The position numbers and the translations under genes are program-made. A DNA stretch of 8,420 bases. Source: Pseudomonadota bacterium (GTDB lineage: Bacteria > Pseudomonadota > Alphaproteobacteria > Caulobacterales > Caulobacteraceae). The stretch is taken from positions 1 through 8,420 of the forward strand of contig JAEXKM010000186.1 of assembly GCA_023445705.1 (NCBI GenBank), given 5' to 3'. Position 1 is the first letter of the stretch; each line of letters starts with the position of its first letter. Positions 1 to 6,041 of the stretch are shown in pieces. The notes beneath the pieces were generated by a model. It ran no database searches. It was given only the letters and a program-made list of their open reading frames with translations, and was not told where the DNA came from.

Positions 1-1878
1 CGCTACACGCTAGAAGCCCAACTGGAAGCCGACCTGGGTGAGAACACCACCGCACGGCTCCGCTATACGAAGTTCGATTGGGACGACAGCTACGGCGTCG
101 GCAATCCCATGGTGAACAACCTGTCGCCCTACGACACCACTTCGTTGACGGGCGCCGGCACCTCGGCTCTCTACTACAACAGCACCTATGGGCTGACCGA
201 CCGCAACCCGGCCGTGACCAACCCCTACGAACAGAACGTCAACTCGCCGAGCTACGGCTCGCTCGACAGGCACCATCGCCTGCACCTGGATGTGACCTCC
301 GACCTCGGCTGGGCCACTCTGAAGTATCTGGGCGGCTACCAAACCTACAACTACAACACCTCGACCGACTCCGACGGATCGGCGCGTATCGGCCCGCAGA
401 ACATCCTTGTCGACCTCGATGGCGCCGGCCCCCTGCCCTCGTTCCTTGCTCAGAACGTGTCGACCGATGCGCGGACGTTCTACGAGGAGCGCCAGTCCTG
501 GTACTCCAATGAACTGAACCTCTCGTCGAACGGCGAAGGTCCGATCAATTGGATCGTGGGCGTCTATCAGTACTATCAGAAGTACGATCAGCCGCAGGGT
601 ATTCGGGTCGTCGGCGATCCGAGCATCTTCAATCCTATCGGCCTGACGGGCGCGCCCTCGGATCCGAACCCGCGCGGCGCCTTCCTCTATGTCGACGGCC
701 ACCTGGAAACGAAGTCCTACGCCGCCTTTGGTCAGGTGGACTGGGAATTCGCGCCGGACTGGACCGTGACCGCGGGCCTTCGCTACACGAAGGATGAGAA
801 GAACGGCTACGATGTCGCCCGCTATGTCGCGCGCATCCCGACCCTGGCCCTCGCCTTCGGCGCCGCCGTGCCTCCGGCCGTCGCACAAGGCTTCGCCGTC
901 GACGTTTCAACCCAACAGGTCTGCGGCGGCACGACGCTGGCCTCCTGCGCCGCCAACCCGGCGACTGCGAGCCTGGTTCTGAACCCGGGCGGCGGCCTGC
1001 GCCGCGATCTGGGCGGTGACTGGGACGCGGTGACGGGCACCCTCAGCGTTCAATGGGCCCCGGATCGCTACACCAATCTCTACCTGCGTTACTCGCGCGG
1101 CTACAAGTCCGGCGGCTGGTTGGGCTCCTCGGGTCTGTCGCCCGACCCGTATGCCGACCCGGAGTACGTGAACAGCTACGAACTCGGTTTCAAGAAGACG
1201 TTCGGCGGTCAACTGCAGACCAACGCGGCGCTGTTCTACACCGACTATCAGGGCTTCCAGGCTCCGCTGACAGTGCCGCTCGGCGCTATCACCGCAACTC
1301 AGTTCCTCAACCTGGACGCCGCCATCTGGGGCCTGGAACTCGAAACCCAGTGGTCGCCGATCCGCGGGCTGAACTTCCTGCTCAACTACGCCTACCTGAA
1401 CACCGAGCTGAAGAGCGGCTGCTGCTTCGTCGATACGGCCGATCCGCTGGCGCTCGCGGCTGGCGCGCGGCCGGTCGGCCCGGCCGTCAATGGACGTGTC
1501 CAGCAATCGCTGGTCGGCAACGACCTGCCGCTGTCGCCGGAACACAAGGCGACGGCCGGCGTGACCTATGCCTTCGACCTCTTCGAGGGCACGATGACGC
1601 TCAGCGGCACCGCCAGCTATATCGACGAGCAGCAATCGCTGCTGTTCAAGAACCCGATCTACAGCACCAAGGCTTTCACCACCGGTGATCTGCGTGCGCT
1701 GTGGTCGGACGGTGAGAAGAAGTACACCGTGATCGCGTTCGTGAAGAACGTGACCGACGAAGTCGGCTACGGAAACTCCATCGCCAACCCGACCGCCCCC
1801 ACCGCCGTGGGCGCGCGCCGGCAGGTCAGCCTGAACTTCCCGCGGACCTACGGGATCGAGCTGCAGTATCGCTTCTAG
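1..1878 (+). CDS. TonB-dependent outer-membrane receptor, C-terminal beta-barrel part (5' end cut by window edge)
   Basis: The frame is open from base 1, before the first ATG at 109, so this is the 3' part of a longer gene. The 625 visible residues end in a TAG stop. They are almost all beta-barrel: alternating hydrophobic/polar strands rich in Tyr, Trp and Phe, separated by long Gly/Asn/Pro-rich loops. Recognisable receptor motifs are the W-x-V-T-A-G-L-R-Y-T strand near residues 255-264, L-Y-L-R-Y-S-R-G-Y-K-S-G-G-W near 360-373, a V-K-N-V-T-D-E motif near 581-587, and the C-terminal strand ending Q-Y-R-F, whose terminal Phe is typical of barrel insertion. Signal peptide, TonB box and plug must lie left of the window. 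By family, it would import a scarce or bulky ligand through the outer membrane using TonB-ExbB-ExbD energy. The ligand is unknown; iron siderophores are the default family role, but the neighbours suggest an organic substrate. Cys308/Cys316 and a vicinal Cys474-Cys475 pair lie in predicted loops and could form disulfides. Confidence 0.93.
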   Translation, partial: RYTLEAQLEADLGENTTARLRYTKFDWDDSYGVGNPMVNNLSPYDTTSLTGAGTSALYYNSTYGLTDRNPAVTNPYEQNVNSPSYGSLDRHHRLHLDVTSDLGWATLKYLGGYQTYNYNTSTDSDGSARIGPQNILVDLDGAGPLPSFLAQNVSTDARTFYEERQSWYSNELNLSSNGEGPINWIVGVYQYYQKYDQPQGIRVVGDPSIFNPIGLTGAPSDPNPRGAFLYVDGHLETKSYAAFGQVDWEFAPDWTVTAGLRYTKDEKNGYDVARYVARIPTLALAFGAAVPPAVAQGFAVDVSTQQVCGGTTLASCAANPATASLVLNPGGGLRRDLGGDWDAVTGTLSVQWAPDRYTNLYLRYSRGYKSGGWLGSSGLSPDPYADPEYVNSYELGFKKTFGGQLQTNAALFYTDYQGFQAPLTVPLGAITATQFLNLDAAIWGLELETQWSPIRGLNFLLNYAYLNTELKSGCCFVDTADPLALAAGARPVGPAVNGRVQQSLVGNDLPLSPEHKATAGVTYAFDLFEGTMTLSGTASYIDEQQSLLFKNPIYSTKAFTTGDLRALWSDGEKKYTVIAFVKNVTDEVGYGNSIANPTAPTAVGARRQVSLNFPRTYGIELQYRF

Positions 1879-1903
1879 GGTTCGGCGAGACTAAAGCGGC
1901 CGA

Positions 1904-1940
1904 GGGGCGCGGTTCATCGAACCGCGCCCCTTTCCCTTTT
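1904..1940 (+). terminator. Intrinsic (rho-independent) terminator of the TonB receptor gene
   Basis: A perfect GC-rich stem (1904-1914 paired with 1920-1930, 11 bp, plus a possible closing C-G pair at 1915/1919) is followed by a T-rich tail, TTTCCCTTTT, at 1931-1940. It starts 25 bases after the receptor stop. It may also limit transcription coming from the convergent SIR2-like gene, because a short T run (TTT in CTTTAG) follows the stem on the other strand, but that tail is weaker. Confidence 0.9.
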
Positions 1941-1999
1941 GTGGGCGGGGCGTGGCGATTATCGACTGCATTGCAAACTTGCAGTGGCGCCGAGCCAAC
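1941..1999. other. Convergent intergenic gap
   Basis: This 59-base gap separates the receptor terminator from the stop of the SIR2-like gene. It holds a small inverted repeat, ACTGCA at 1965-1970 and TGCAGT at 1980-1985 with a 9-base loop. The repeat lies 14 bases past the SIR2-like stop. It has no T run and is too weak to call a terminator. Nothing else is seen. Confidence 0.4.
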
Positions 2000-3076
2000 T
2001 CAGCGCATCAGCGCATTGCCGTTGTTGGCGAGGAACTGCCCAGCCGTCATTCCATGAAATTCGATCCGATGCCCTTCAGGCGCGCCGCCCGTCCGCCCGC
2101 TCAGCATTGAGCGCACCAGGGCTCGAGCCAGGTCCTGATTGGATGAGGACTCGTTGAAGACTGTTCCAGTGACTGAGGCCGGCGGACACCTCACGTTCGG
2201 GGTCAGCATATCCATGTTCTGATCCAGGAAGCTGAATCCCAGGAAAACAACCTGTTCGGCTTCGAGCAGGGCCTCGTGAATGGGAAGGTGCTGGGCGTCG
2301 TGGGCCCCCTCCGTAAAGGTCCGAATGCCCTTCGCGAGAGTCAGAAGCTGTTCGTGCGACGAGAGCTCCACGCCGTAGTCCGCCCGCAGCGACTGGGAAA
2401 CGTCCAGATCCCAAGGCAAAGCGCCGATCCGTCCGTAGGGATGGATGATGCGCATTCCCGCCATGACGCGGGCAGCCTCCTCCTCGTTGAAATCGCCGTA
2501 CTCCACCAACGCATTGAAGAAGTAGTGCTCTATGCATCGGTCGTAGTTGAAGCAGACAAAGGTGACGTTTCGGAAGAGATCGGCGATGCGAGCCTTTCCT
2601 GCGACGCCTTCCTGCATGCGCCCGAACAACTGCCCCAGCCAATGCGGCTGGTCGCGCGTGACGCCCGCGATGGCGGCATGATCTAACGGCGTTGGCTGCA
2701 GGCTGCTCGCGCGCTCGGCCTCCAAGATCGTTTGCACGATCGCCAGCTTGCCCAACTGGACGATCCGCGGGTCGTCCGATCGGAAGGCCAGGTAGCGGTC
2801 GATGGAGGTTGAGTGGGGAAGTCCACGGGCGATTTTGCCCGCCGCCTCGAGCCAGAGCCCGACCTTGTTGCCGGCATCGATTTGTTCCTGATGAGCCAGC
2901 TTCCTGACGGCGCTCAGCATGAGCTCGTCGTACGGCTCCATGTCCCGGGCGCGTTGCGCCCGGGAGAGGCTACCCATTCTGTCGACGATCTGAGACTTGA
3001 GCGTCTCGCCTACCGGTAGGCCATATTCGAAGCTGCAGCCGGCTCCGACAACGAAGACGGTCCTTCGTGCGAACAT
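2000..3076 (-). CDS. SIR2-like domain protein (putative NAD-cleaving enzyme, possible stand-alone defence protein)
   Basis: A 358-residue protein with the motif order of the SIR2-like (SIR2_2 type) family. The Rossmann NAD-binding start V-F-V-V-G-A-G-C-S is at residues 7-15. S-T-S-I-D-R-Y-L follows at 89-96, F-N-Y-D-R-C-I-E-H at 176-184, H-P-Y-G-R-I-G at 212-218 and V-V-F-L-G-F-S-F at 276-283. Asn177 and His212 fall where the Asn and His needed for NAD cleavage sit in bacterial SIR2 domains, so activity is plausible. The four-Cys zinc site of true sirtuin deacetylases is not seen. The ATG at 3076 is chosen because GAGGGG lies 9 bases upstream and the NAD motif then begins at residue 7, as usual. 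The longer open frame needs a TTG at 3175 and adds 33 residues of poor quality. No membrane segment or second domain is seen. No HerA, Argonaute or TIR partner is visible. Codon use is looser than in the neighbours, with AGA, CTA, GTA and CGA among the first 33 codons, which hints at an accessory gene. A defence role is inference. Confidence 0.78.
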   Translation of the reverse strand: MFARRTVFVVGAGCSFEYGLPVGETLKSQIVDRMGSLSRAQRARDMEPYDELMLSAVRKLAHQEQIDAGNKVGLWLEAAGKIARGLPHSTSIDRYLAFRSDDPRIVQLGKLAIVQTILEAERASSLQPTPLDHAAIAGVTRDQPHWLGQLFGRMQEGVAGKARIADLFRNVTFVCFNYDRCIEHYFFNALVEYGDFNEEEAARVMAGMRIIHPYGRIGALPWDLDVSQSLRADYGVELSSHEQLLTLAKGIRTFTEGAHDAQHLPIHEALLEAEQVVFLGFSFLDQNMDMLTPNVRCPPASVTGTVFNESSSNQDLARALVRSMLSGRTGGAPEGHRIEFHGMTAGQFLANNGNALMR

Positions 3077-3085
3077 GTCCTTGCG

Positions 3086-3091
3086 CCCCTC
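3086..3091 (-). promoter_or_regulatory. Ribosome binding site deciding the SIR2-like start
   Basis: On the minus strand GAGGGG is followed by 9 bases and then ATG at 3076. No comparable purine-rich site precedes the in-frame ATG at 3148. This is the main reason to shorten the gene. Confidence 0.6.
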
Positions 3092-3145
3092 GCCCGAAGC
3101 GCAAGCCTGGGCCAACCGACCCTGCGTTGCCGCCCCTAAGCGGCG

Positions 3146-3175
3146 CATTAGGGTGAGCAGCCGTATGAATTGCAA
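3146..3175 (-). promoter_or_regulatory. Weak candidate promoter for the SIR2-like gene
   Basis: On the minus strand TTGCAA (3170-3175) could be a -35 element and CTAATG (3146-3151) a poor -10 element, with an 18-base spacer. The transcript would then start downstream of the TTG at 3175, which agrees with the shorter SIR2-like start. The -10 match is weak and this could be chance. Confidence 0.2.
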
Positions 3176-3251
3176 GGCGGCCGCCTACAGCTCGTCGGCC
3201 TGAGACGGGAAGGCAGATCCTCGCAGCGAGCCGCCGGTAGTACGAGCAGGC

Positions 3252-3283
3252 CAGGCGCGCCGGGCTCTATCCCGACGCGCCTG
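3252..3283 (-). terminator. Terminator-like hairpin after the GMC oxidoreductase gene
   Basis: The arms CAGGCGCG (3252-3259) and CGCGCCTG (3276-3283) pair perfectly. After one mismatch (C3260/A3275) a further 4 bp form (3261-3264 with 3271-3274), leaving a 6-base loop. The hairpin begins 7 bases past the GMC stop. No T run follows on the minus strand, so it may be a rho-dependent 3' end or an mRNA-stabilising structure rather than a classical intrinsic terminator. Confidence 0.45.
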
Positions 3284-3290
3284 CGCTATT

Positions 3291-4955
3291 TCAGGCCGCG
3301 GCCTGCAGCGCCGGCCGGCCCAGGATCATGTCCGCGGCCTTCTCAGCGATCATCATCGTCGGCGCGTTGGTATTGCCCGACACCAGGCGCGGCATCACCG
3401 AGGCGTCTACGACTCTGAGGCCGTCGATGCCGATCACCCGCAGCTGCGGATCGACGACAGCCATCGGATCGCGGCCCATCTTGCAGGTGCCAACCGGGTG
3501 GTAGAGCGTCTGCCCAGCCGCCCGTGCATAGGCGAGCAGCGCCGCGTCCCCTTGCAGGCCATCGCCTGGGATGAGCTCTTGCTGGATTTGCGGGGCGAGC
3601 GAGGCTTGCGCCGCAATCGTGCGGGCCCACTTCAGCGAGGCGATCGCTACCTCCTGATCGATGGGGTCGGCGAGGTAGTTCGCAAAGATCTTCGGATGCG
3701 CCTGAGGATCGCTGCTGCGAATATGAATGTGACCACGCGACTCCGGACGAAGCTGGCACGGCGCCATCGTCAGCCCCGGCTGGCTGTCCATGACCATCTT
3801 GCCGGCCGCCATGGTCTTTTCGCGATCGGTCGAGGCGGGGAGAATGTGGAACTGGATGTCCGGCTCGGCCAAGTCCGGCCGCGACTTGCAGAACGCCGCG
3901 ACGTGCGCGGCCGACAGGGTCAGGAGCCCCCGCCGCAGCACGGCGTATTTCACGATCTCGCCGGCGAACCGCGCGCCGCGCGTGAGTTCGTTCACCGACA
4001 GGACGCCCGGCTTCAGCCGCCATTGCATTGGGATCATGTAGTGGTCTTGAAGGTTCTCGCCCACGCCGGGCAGGTCCTTCACGACTGGCACGCCCAGTTG
4101 CTGCAGCAGAGCGCCAGGTCCGACGCCCGAGAGCTGCAACAGCTGGGGAGAATTGACTGCGCCGCCCGCCAGGATGACCTCTTTGCGGGCGCGCGCCGTG
4201 CGCGTGACGCCCTGCTGGATGAAGGCCACCCCGACCGCACGGCGATCCTCGATCAAGACCTTACTGGCGAGCGCGCGGGTTTCGACCCTGAGGTTGGGCC
4301 GCTTCATTGCGGGGTGCAGATAGGCGACAGCGGCTGAGTTCCGCTGACCATTCTTGACGGTCAACTGATACCAGCTGACGCCCTCCTGGTTCTCGCCATT
4401 GATGTCACGACGCGGCAACCCAGCTTCGACGCAGGCGTCGATCACCGCCTCGGAGATGGTGTTAGAATCGCGAGGATCAGAGACGTTGAGCGGCCCGCCG
4501 GTTCCGTGCCACGCGTCCTCGCCACGCTCCTGGTGTTGGGAGCGGCGGAAGTAGGGAAGGACGTCGTCCCAGGCCCACCCTTCGCAATTCAGCTGACGCC
4601 AGTTGTCATAGTCGGCGTGTTGGCCGCGGATGTAGAGCAGGCCATTGATTGAGGACGAACCACCGAGCACCTTGCCTCTCGGCCAGACGTGCTCGCGGGC
4701 ATTCGTGCCTGGGTCGGGCTCCGTTTTGTAGAGCCAATTGACCTTGGGATCCTTGATGGTGACGCCATAGCCCACCGGCACGTGGATCATCATGTTCGAG
4801 AAGAACTGGCTCGGCTCACGCGTAGGGCGATCATCGCCGCCGGCCTCAAGCAGCAAGACCTTAGTCTTGCCATCGGCGCTGAGCCGATTGGCGAGGACGC
4901 ATCCCGCCGAGCCGCCGCCGACGATCACATAGTCGGCTTCCACCACGTCCACCAT
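3291..4955 (-). CDS. GMC-family FAD-dependent alcohol dehydrogenase (choline dehydrogenase-like)
   Basis: A full-length GMC oxidoreductase of 554 residues, the usual size for this branch. The FAD-binding Rossmann motif Y-V-I-V-G-G-G-S-A-G is at residues 9-18, with the ribose-binding acidic end L-L-L-E-A-G-G at 34-40. GMC signature 1 (R-G-K-V-L-G-G-S-S-S-I-N-G) is at 93-105 and signature 2 (G-A-V-N-S-P-Q-L-L-Q-L-S-G-V-G-P) at 265-280. The C-terminal Y-H-P-V-G-T (485-490) supplies the likely base His486, and G-N-T-N-A-P (527-532) the partner Asn, probably Asn530. The family oxidises alcohols to aldehydes with FAD, passing electrons to quinone or oxygen. The closest general types are choline, alkanol (AlkJ) and polyethylene glycol dehydrogenases. 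A glycine-betaine role is unlikely, because no aldehyde dehydrogenase of that pathway adjoins it. GGAG lies 9 bases before the ATG, supporting this start. No signal peptide is seen. The TetR gene lies 317 bases upstream on the same strand, so separate transcription is likely. Confidence 0.94.
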   Translation of the reverse strand: MVDVVEADYVIVGGGSAGCVLANRLSADGKTKVLLLEAGGDDRPTREPSQFFSNMMIHVPVGYGVTIKDPKVNWLYKTEPDPGTNAREHVWPRGKVLGGSSSINGLLYIRGQHADYDNWRQLNCEGWAWDDVLPYFRRSQHQERGEDAWHGTGGPLNVSDPRDSNTISEAVIDACVEAGLPRRDINGENQEGVSWYQLTVKNGQRNSAAVAYLHPAMKRPNLRVETRALASKVLIEDRRAVGVAFIQQGVTRTARARKEVILAGGAVNSPQLLQLSGVGPGALLQQLGVPVVKDLPGVGENLQDHYMIPMQWRLKPGVLSVNELTRGARFAGEIVKYAVLRRGLLTLSAAHVAAFCKSRPDLAEPDIQFHILPASTDREKTMAAGKMVMDSQPGLTMAPCQLRPESRGHIHIRSSDPQAHPKIFANYLADPIDQEVAIASLKWARTIAAQASLAPQIQQELIPGDGLQGDAALLAYARAAGQTLYHPVGTCKMGRDPMAVVDPQLRVIGIDGLRVVDASVMPRLVSGNTNAPTMMIAEKAADMILGRPALQAAA

Positions 4956-5272
4956 TCGTCCCTACTCCGTCACGCCGGGCGCCCCGCCCCCAGCTCTTTG
5001 TTGTTGCGCCGGTCGGAAGGCTCAGCGCCCGGACCAGGTCGTTCGTCGTCAAGGCCAGTCTCACGACCCCGACCAAGAGCCTCGCCGTCGCGCAAGACGT
5101 CGGCCCGGTGCTGGTTTGATAGTTAAAACGTTGTTCGAAAAGGCCTATCGTGCGTGGAAAGCGACAGGCTTGGCCCCGATCGGACAACAGGAAGATCCAC
5201 TGTCCCGCCACGCGATCCGACGGCTGGCGGAAGCTTCACTCAAACCCGCTCATTTGCTTGCGTGAGTTCCTG
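4956..5272. other. 317-base intergenic region upstream of the GMC gene
   Basis: No credible gene is seen. Open frames here lack homology-like features or merely read through from the antisense side of the GMC gene. The gap lies between the end of the TetR gene and the start of the GMC gene, so it should hold the GMC promoter. An AT-rich island at about 5114-5149 stands out from GC-rich surroundings and contains the candidate operator at 5123-5139. No convincing -35/-10 pair was found on the minus strand. Confidence 0.5.
5123..5139. promoter_or_regulatory. Candidate TetR-type operator (17-bp imperfect palindrome)
   Basis: TTAAAACGTTGTTCGAA reads as TTnnAAC, three bases, GTTnnAA. Ten outer bases are symmetric about T5131. 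Length and symmetry are typical of operators for TetR-family dimers. It lies 168 bases before the GMC start, in the most AT-rich part of the gap, just past the TetR gene. The same pattern was not seen in the acyl-CoA synthetase or TetR upstream gaps. Assignment to the neighbouring TetR protein is inference. Confidence 0.33.
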
Positions 5273-5941
5273 CTAGGCGGGAGCTTGGCGTGTCAGCGCG
5301 CCCTCGAGGAACACCTCCACGCACTGGCGCAGAAGAGCTTCCAGATCATGCTCAGCGGCCCCCACTGGCACGAACGTATCGCTGAACGTTAGGGCAGTGA
5401 GCAACGGAGAGAGGATTTGTAGGGCGAAAAGGCGGGGATCTCCGCTGCGCACCTCCCCGCGCGCCTGGGCGTCCGCGACAGCGTGTTCGAGACTTGCCAA
5501 GGCTGGCTGAAGGACCTGATCGTGGCAGATCTGCGCCAGTTCCGGGAAGGCGCGAGATTCTGAGACCACCAACTTGAAGACCGCCGCCAGGGGAGTCGTT
5601 GCGGCAACTCTTGCCATGGGCTCGGCTAGACCTCGCAGCAATGGCGCAAGGCCGCCCGGCGCGGTCTCGGTGCGGTCCTTTAGGGATTGGACGTGAGGCG
5701 CCAGGGTATCAATCACCACGGCGCGAAACACGTCCTCCTTCGTGGCGAAGTATCGGTAGATGAGACTTCGCGCGATCCCAGCGCGCTGCGCGACAGCCTC
5801 AAGCTTTGCTTCGTTGAAGCCCCGCTCCAGGAACTCGGCCGCGGCAGCTTCGAGAATCTCGGTGGTTCGCGAGGCGCTGCGCCGGGAATATCGTCGGCGT
5901 CCTGACGGCGATCTGGCTACAAGTTCTTGGCCTACTTCCAT
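5273..5941 (-). CDS. TetR/AcrR-family transcriptional regulator
   Basis: A 222-residue protein of the normal size for the family. After a basic N-terminal tail (R-x-x-R-R-R-Y-S-R-R near 10-21) comes the TetR DNA-binding domain at about 24-72: the helix I-L-E-A-A-A-A-E-F-L-E-R-G-F (29-42), then the helix-turn-helix around V-A-Q-R-A-G-I-A-R-S-L-I-Y-R-Y-F (50-65) and K-E-D-V-F (68-72). The rest is an all-helical ligand-binding and dimerisation region, including L-F-A-L-Q-I-L-S-P-L-L near 171-181. Such proteins usually repress neighbouring genes until a small ligand binds; next to acyl-CoA genes an acyl-CoA or pathway intermediate is a reasonable guess. The ATG at 5941 is preferred, with a weak GAGA 9 bases before it. 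A TTG at 5956 would add five residues. The gene starts 100 bases after the acyl-CoA synthetase stop and precedes the GMC gene on the same strand. Confidence 0.92.
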   Translation of the reverse strand: MEVGQELVARSPSGRRRYSRRSASRTTEILEAAAAEFLERGFNEAKLEAVAQRAGIARSLIYRYFATKEDVFRAVVIDTLAPHVQSLKDRTETAPGGLAPLLRGLAEPMARVAATTPLAAVFKLVVSESRAFPELAQICHDQVLQPALASLEHAVADAQARGEVRSGDPRLFALQILSPLLTALTFSDTFVPVGAAEHDLEALLRQCVEVFLEGALTRQAPA

Positions 5942-5999
5942 GCGGGATCGTCTCAAACGCCCGCCCCGTGAGGCGGCGCCCTCTCTTAAAAGTCAGAGT

Positions 6000-6026
6000 C
6001 GGCGGCCGAGCAGATCGCGGCCGCCG
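6000..6026 (-). terminator. Possible terminator hairpin after the acyl-CoA synthetase gene
   Basis: GGCGGCCG at 6001-6008 pairs with CGGCCGCC at 6018-6025, and C6000/G6026 adds a ninth pair, with a 9-base loop. It lies 15 bases past the acyl-CoA synthetase stop. On the minus strand a TTTT appears only about 9 bases after the stem, so termination may be partial. It would reduce read-through into the TetR gene. Confidence 0.42.
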
Positions 6027-6041
6027 CCATTTTGCGCCAGG

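Noticed and set aside
10..888. 292-codon open frame on the minus strand opposite the TonB receptor
   Set aside because: It is antisense to a clear receptor frame, low in complexity (rich in Val, Gly, Arg, Ala), and typical of the antisense shadow of a GC-rich gene.
907..1635. 242-codon minus-strand and overlapping 211-codon plus-strand frames inside the receptor gene
   Set aside because: Both are out-of-frame shadows with biased Arg/Ala/Gly composition and no recognisable motifs.
1965..1985. Small inverted repeat ACTGCA/TGCAGT after the SIR2-like stop
   Set aside because: Only 6 bp, no T run; too weak to call a terminator for the SIR2-like gene.
2000..3076. Membership of a known multi-gene SIR2 defence system (Thoeris, SIR2-HerA, Argonaute-SIR2)
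   Set aside because: No TIR, HerA or Argonaute partner lies on either side; the neighbours are a receptor gene and a GMC dehydrogenase, so only a stand-alone role can be proposed.
3077..3290. Possible small gene between the SIR2-like and GMC genes
   Set aside because: Open frames are short, lack ribosome sites, and the sequence is accounted for by a 3' hairpin and upstream signals.
3498..4337. 279-codon plus-strand frame opposite the GMC gene
   Set aside because: The GMC frame has all family signatures across this stretch; the antisense frame has none.
3291..4955. Naming the GMC gene betA
   Set aside because: The motifs are shared by the whole GMC family, and no betaine aldehyde dehydrogenase or betaine regulator context is present.
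4861..5211. 116-codon minus-strand frame spanning the GMC start and upstream gap
   Set aside because: Its second half is simply the GMC N-terminus read in another frame, and the first part shows no conserved features or good ribosome site.
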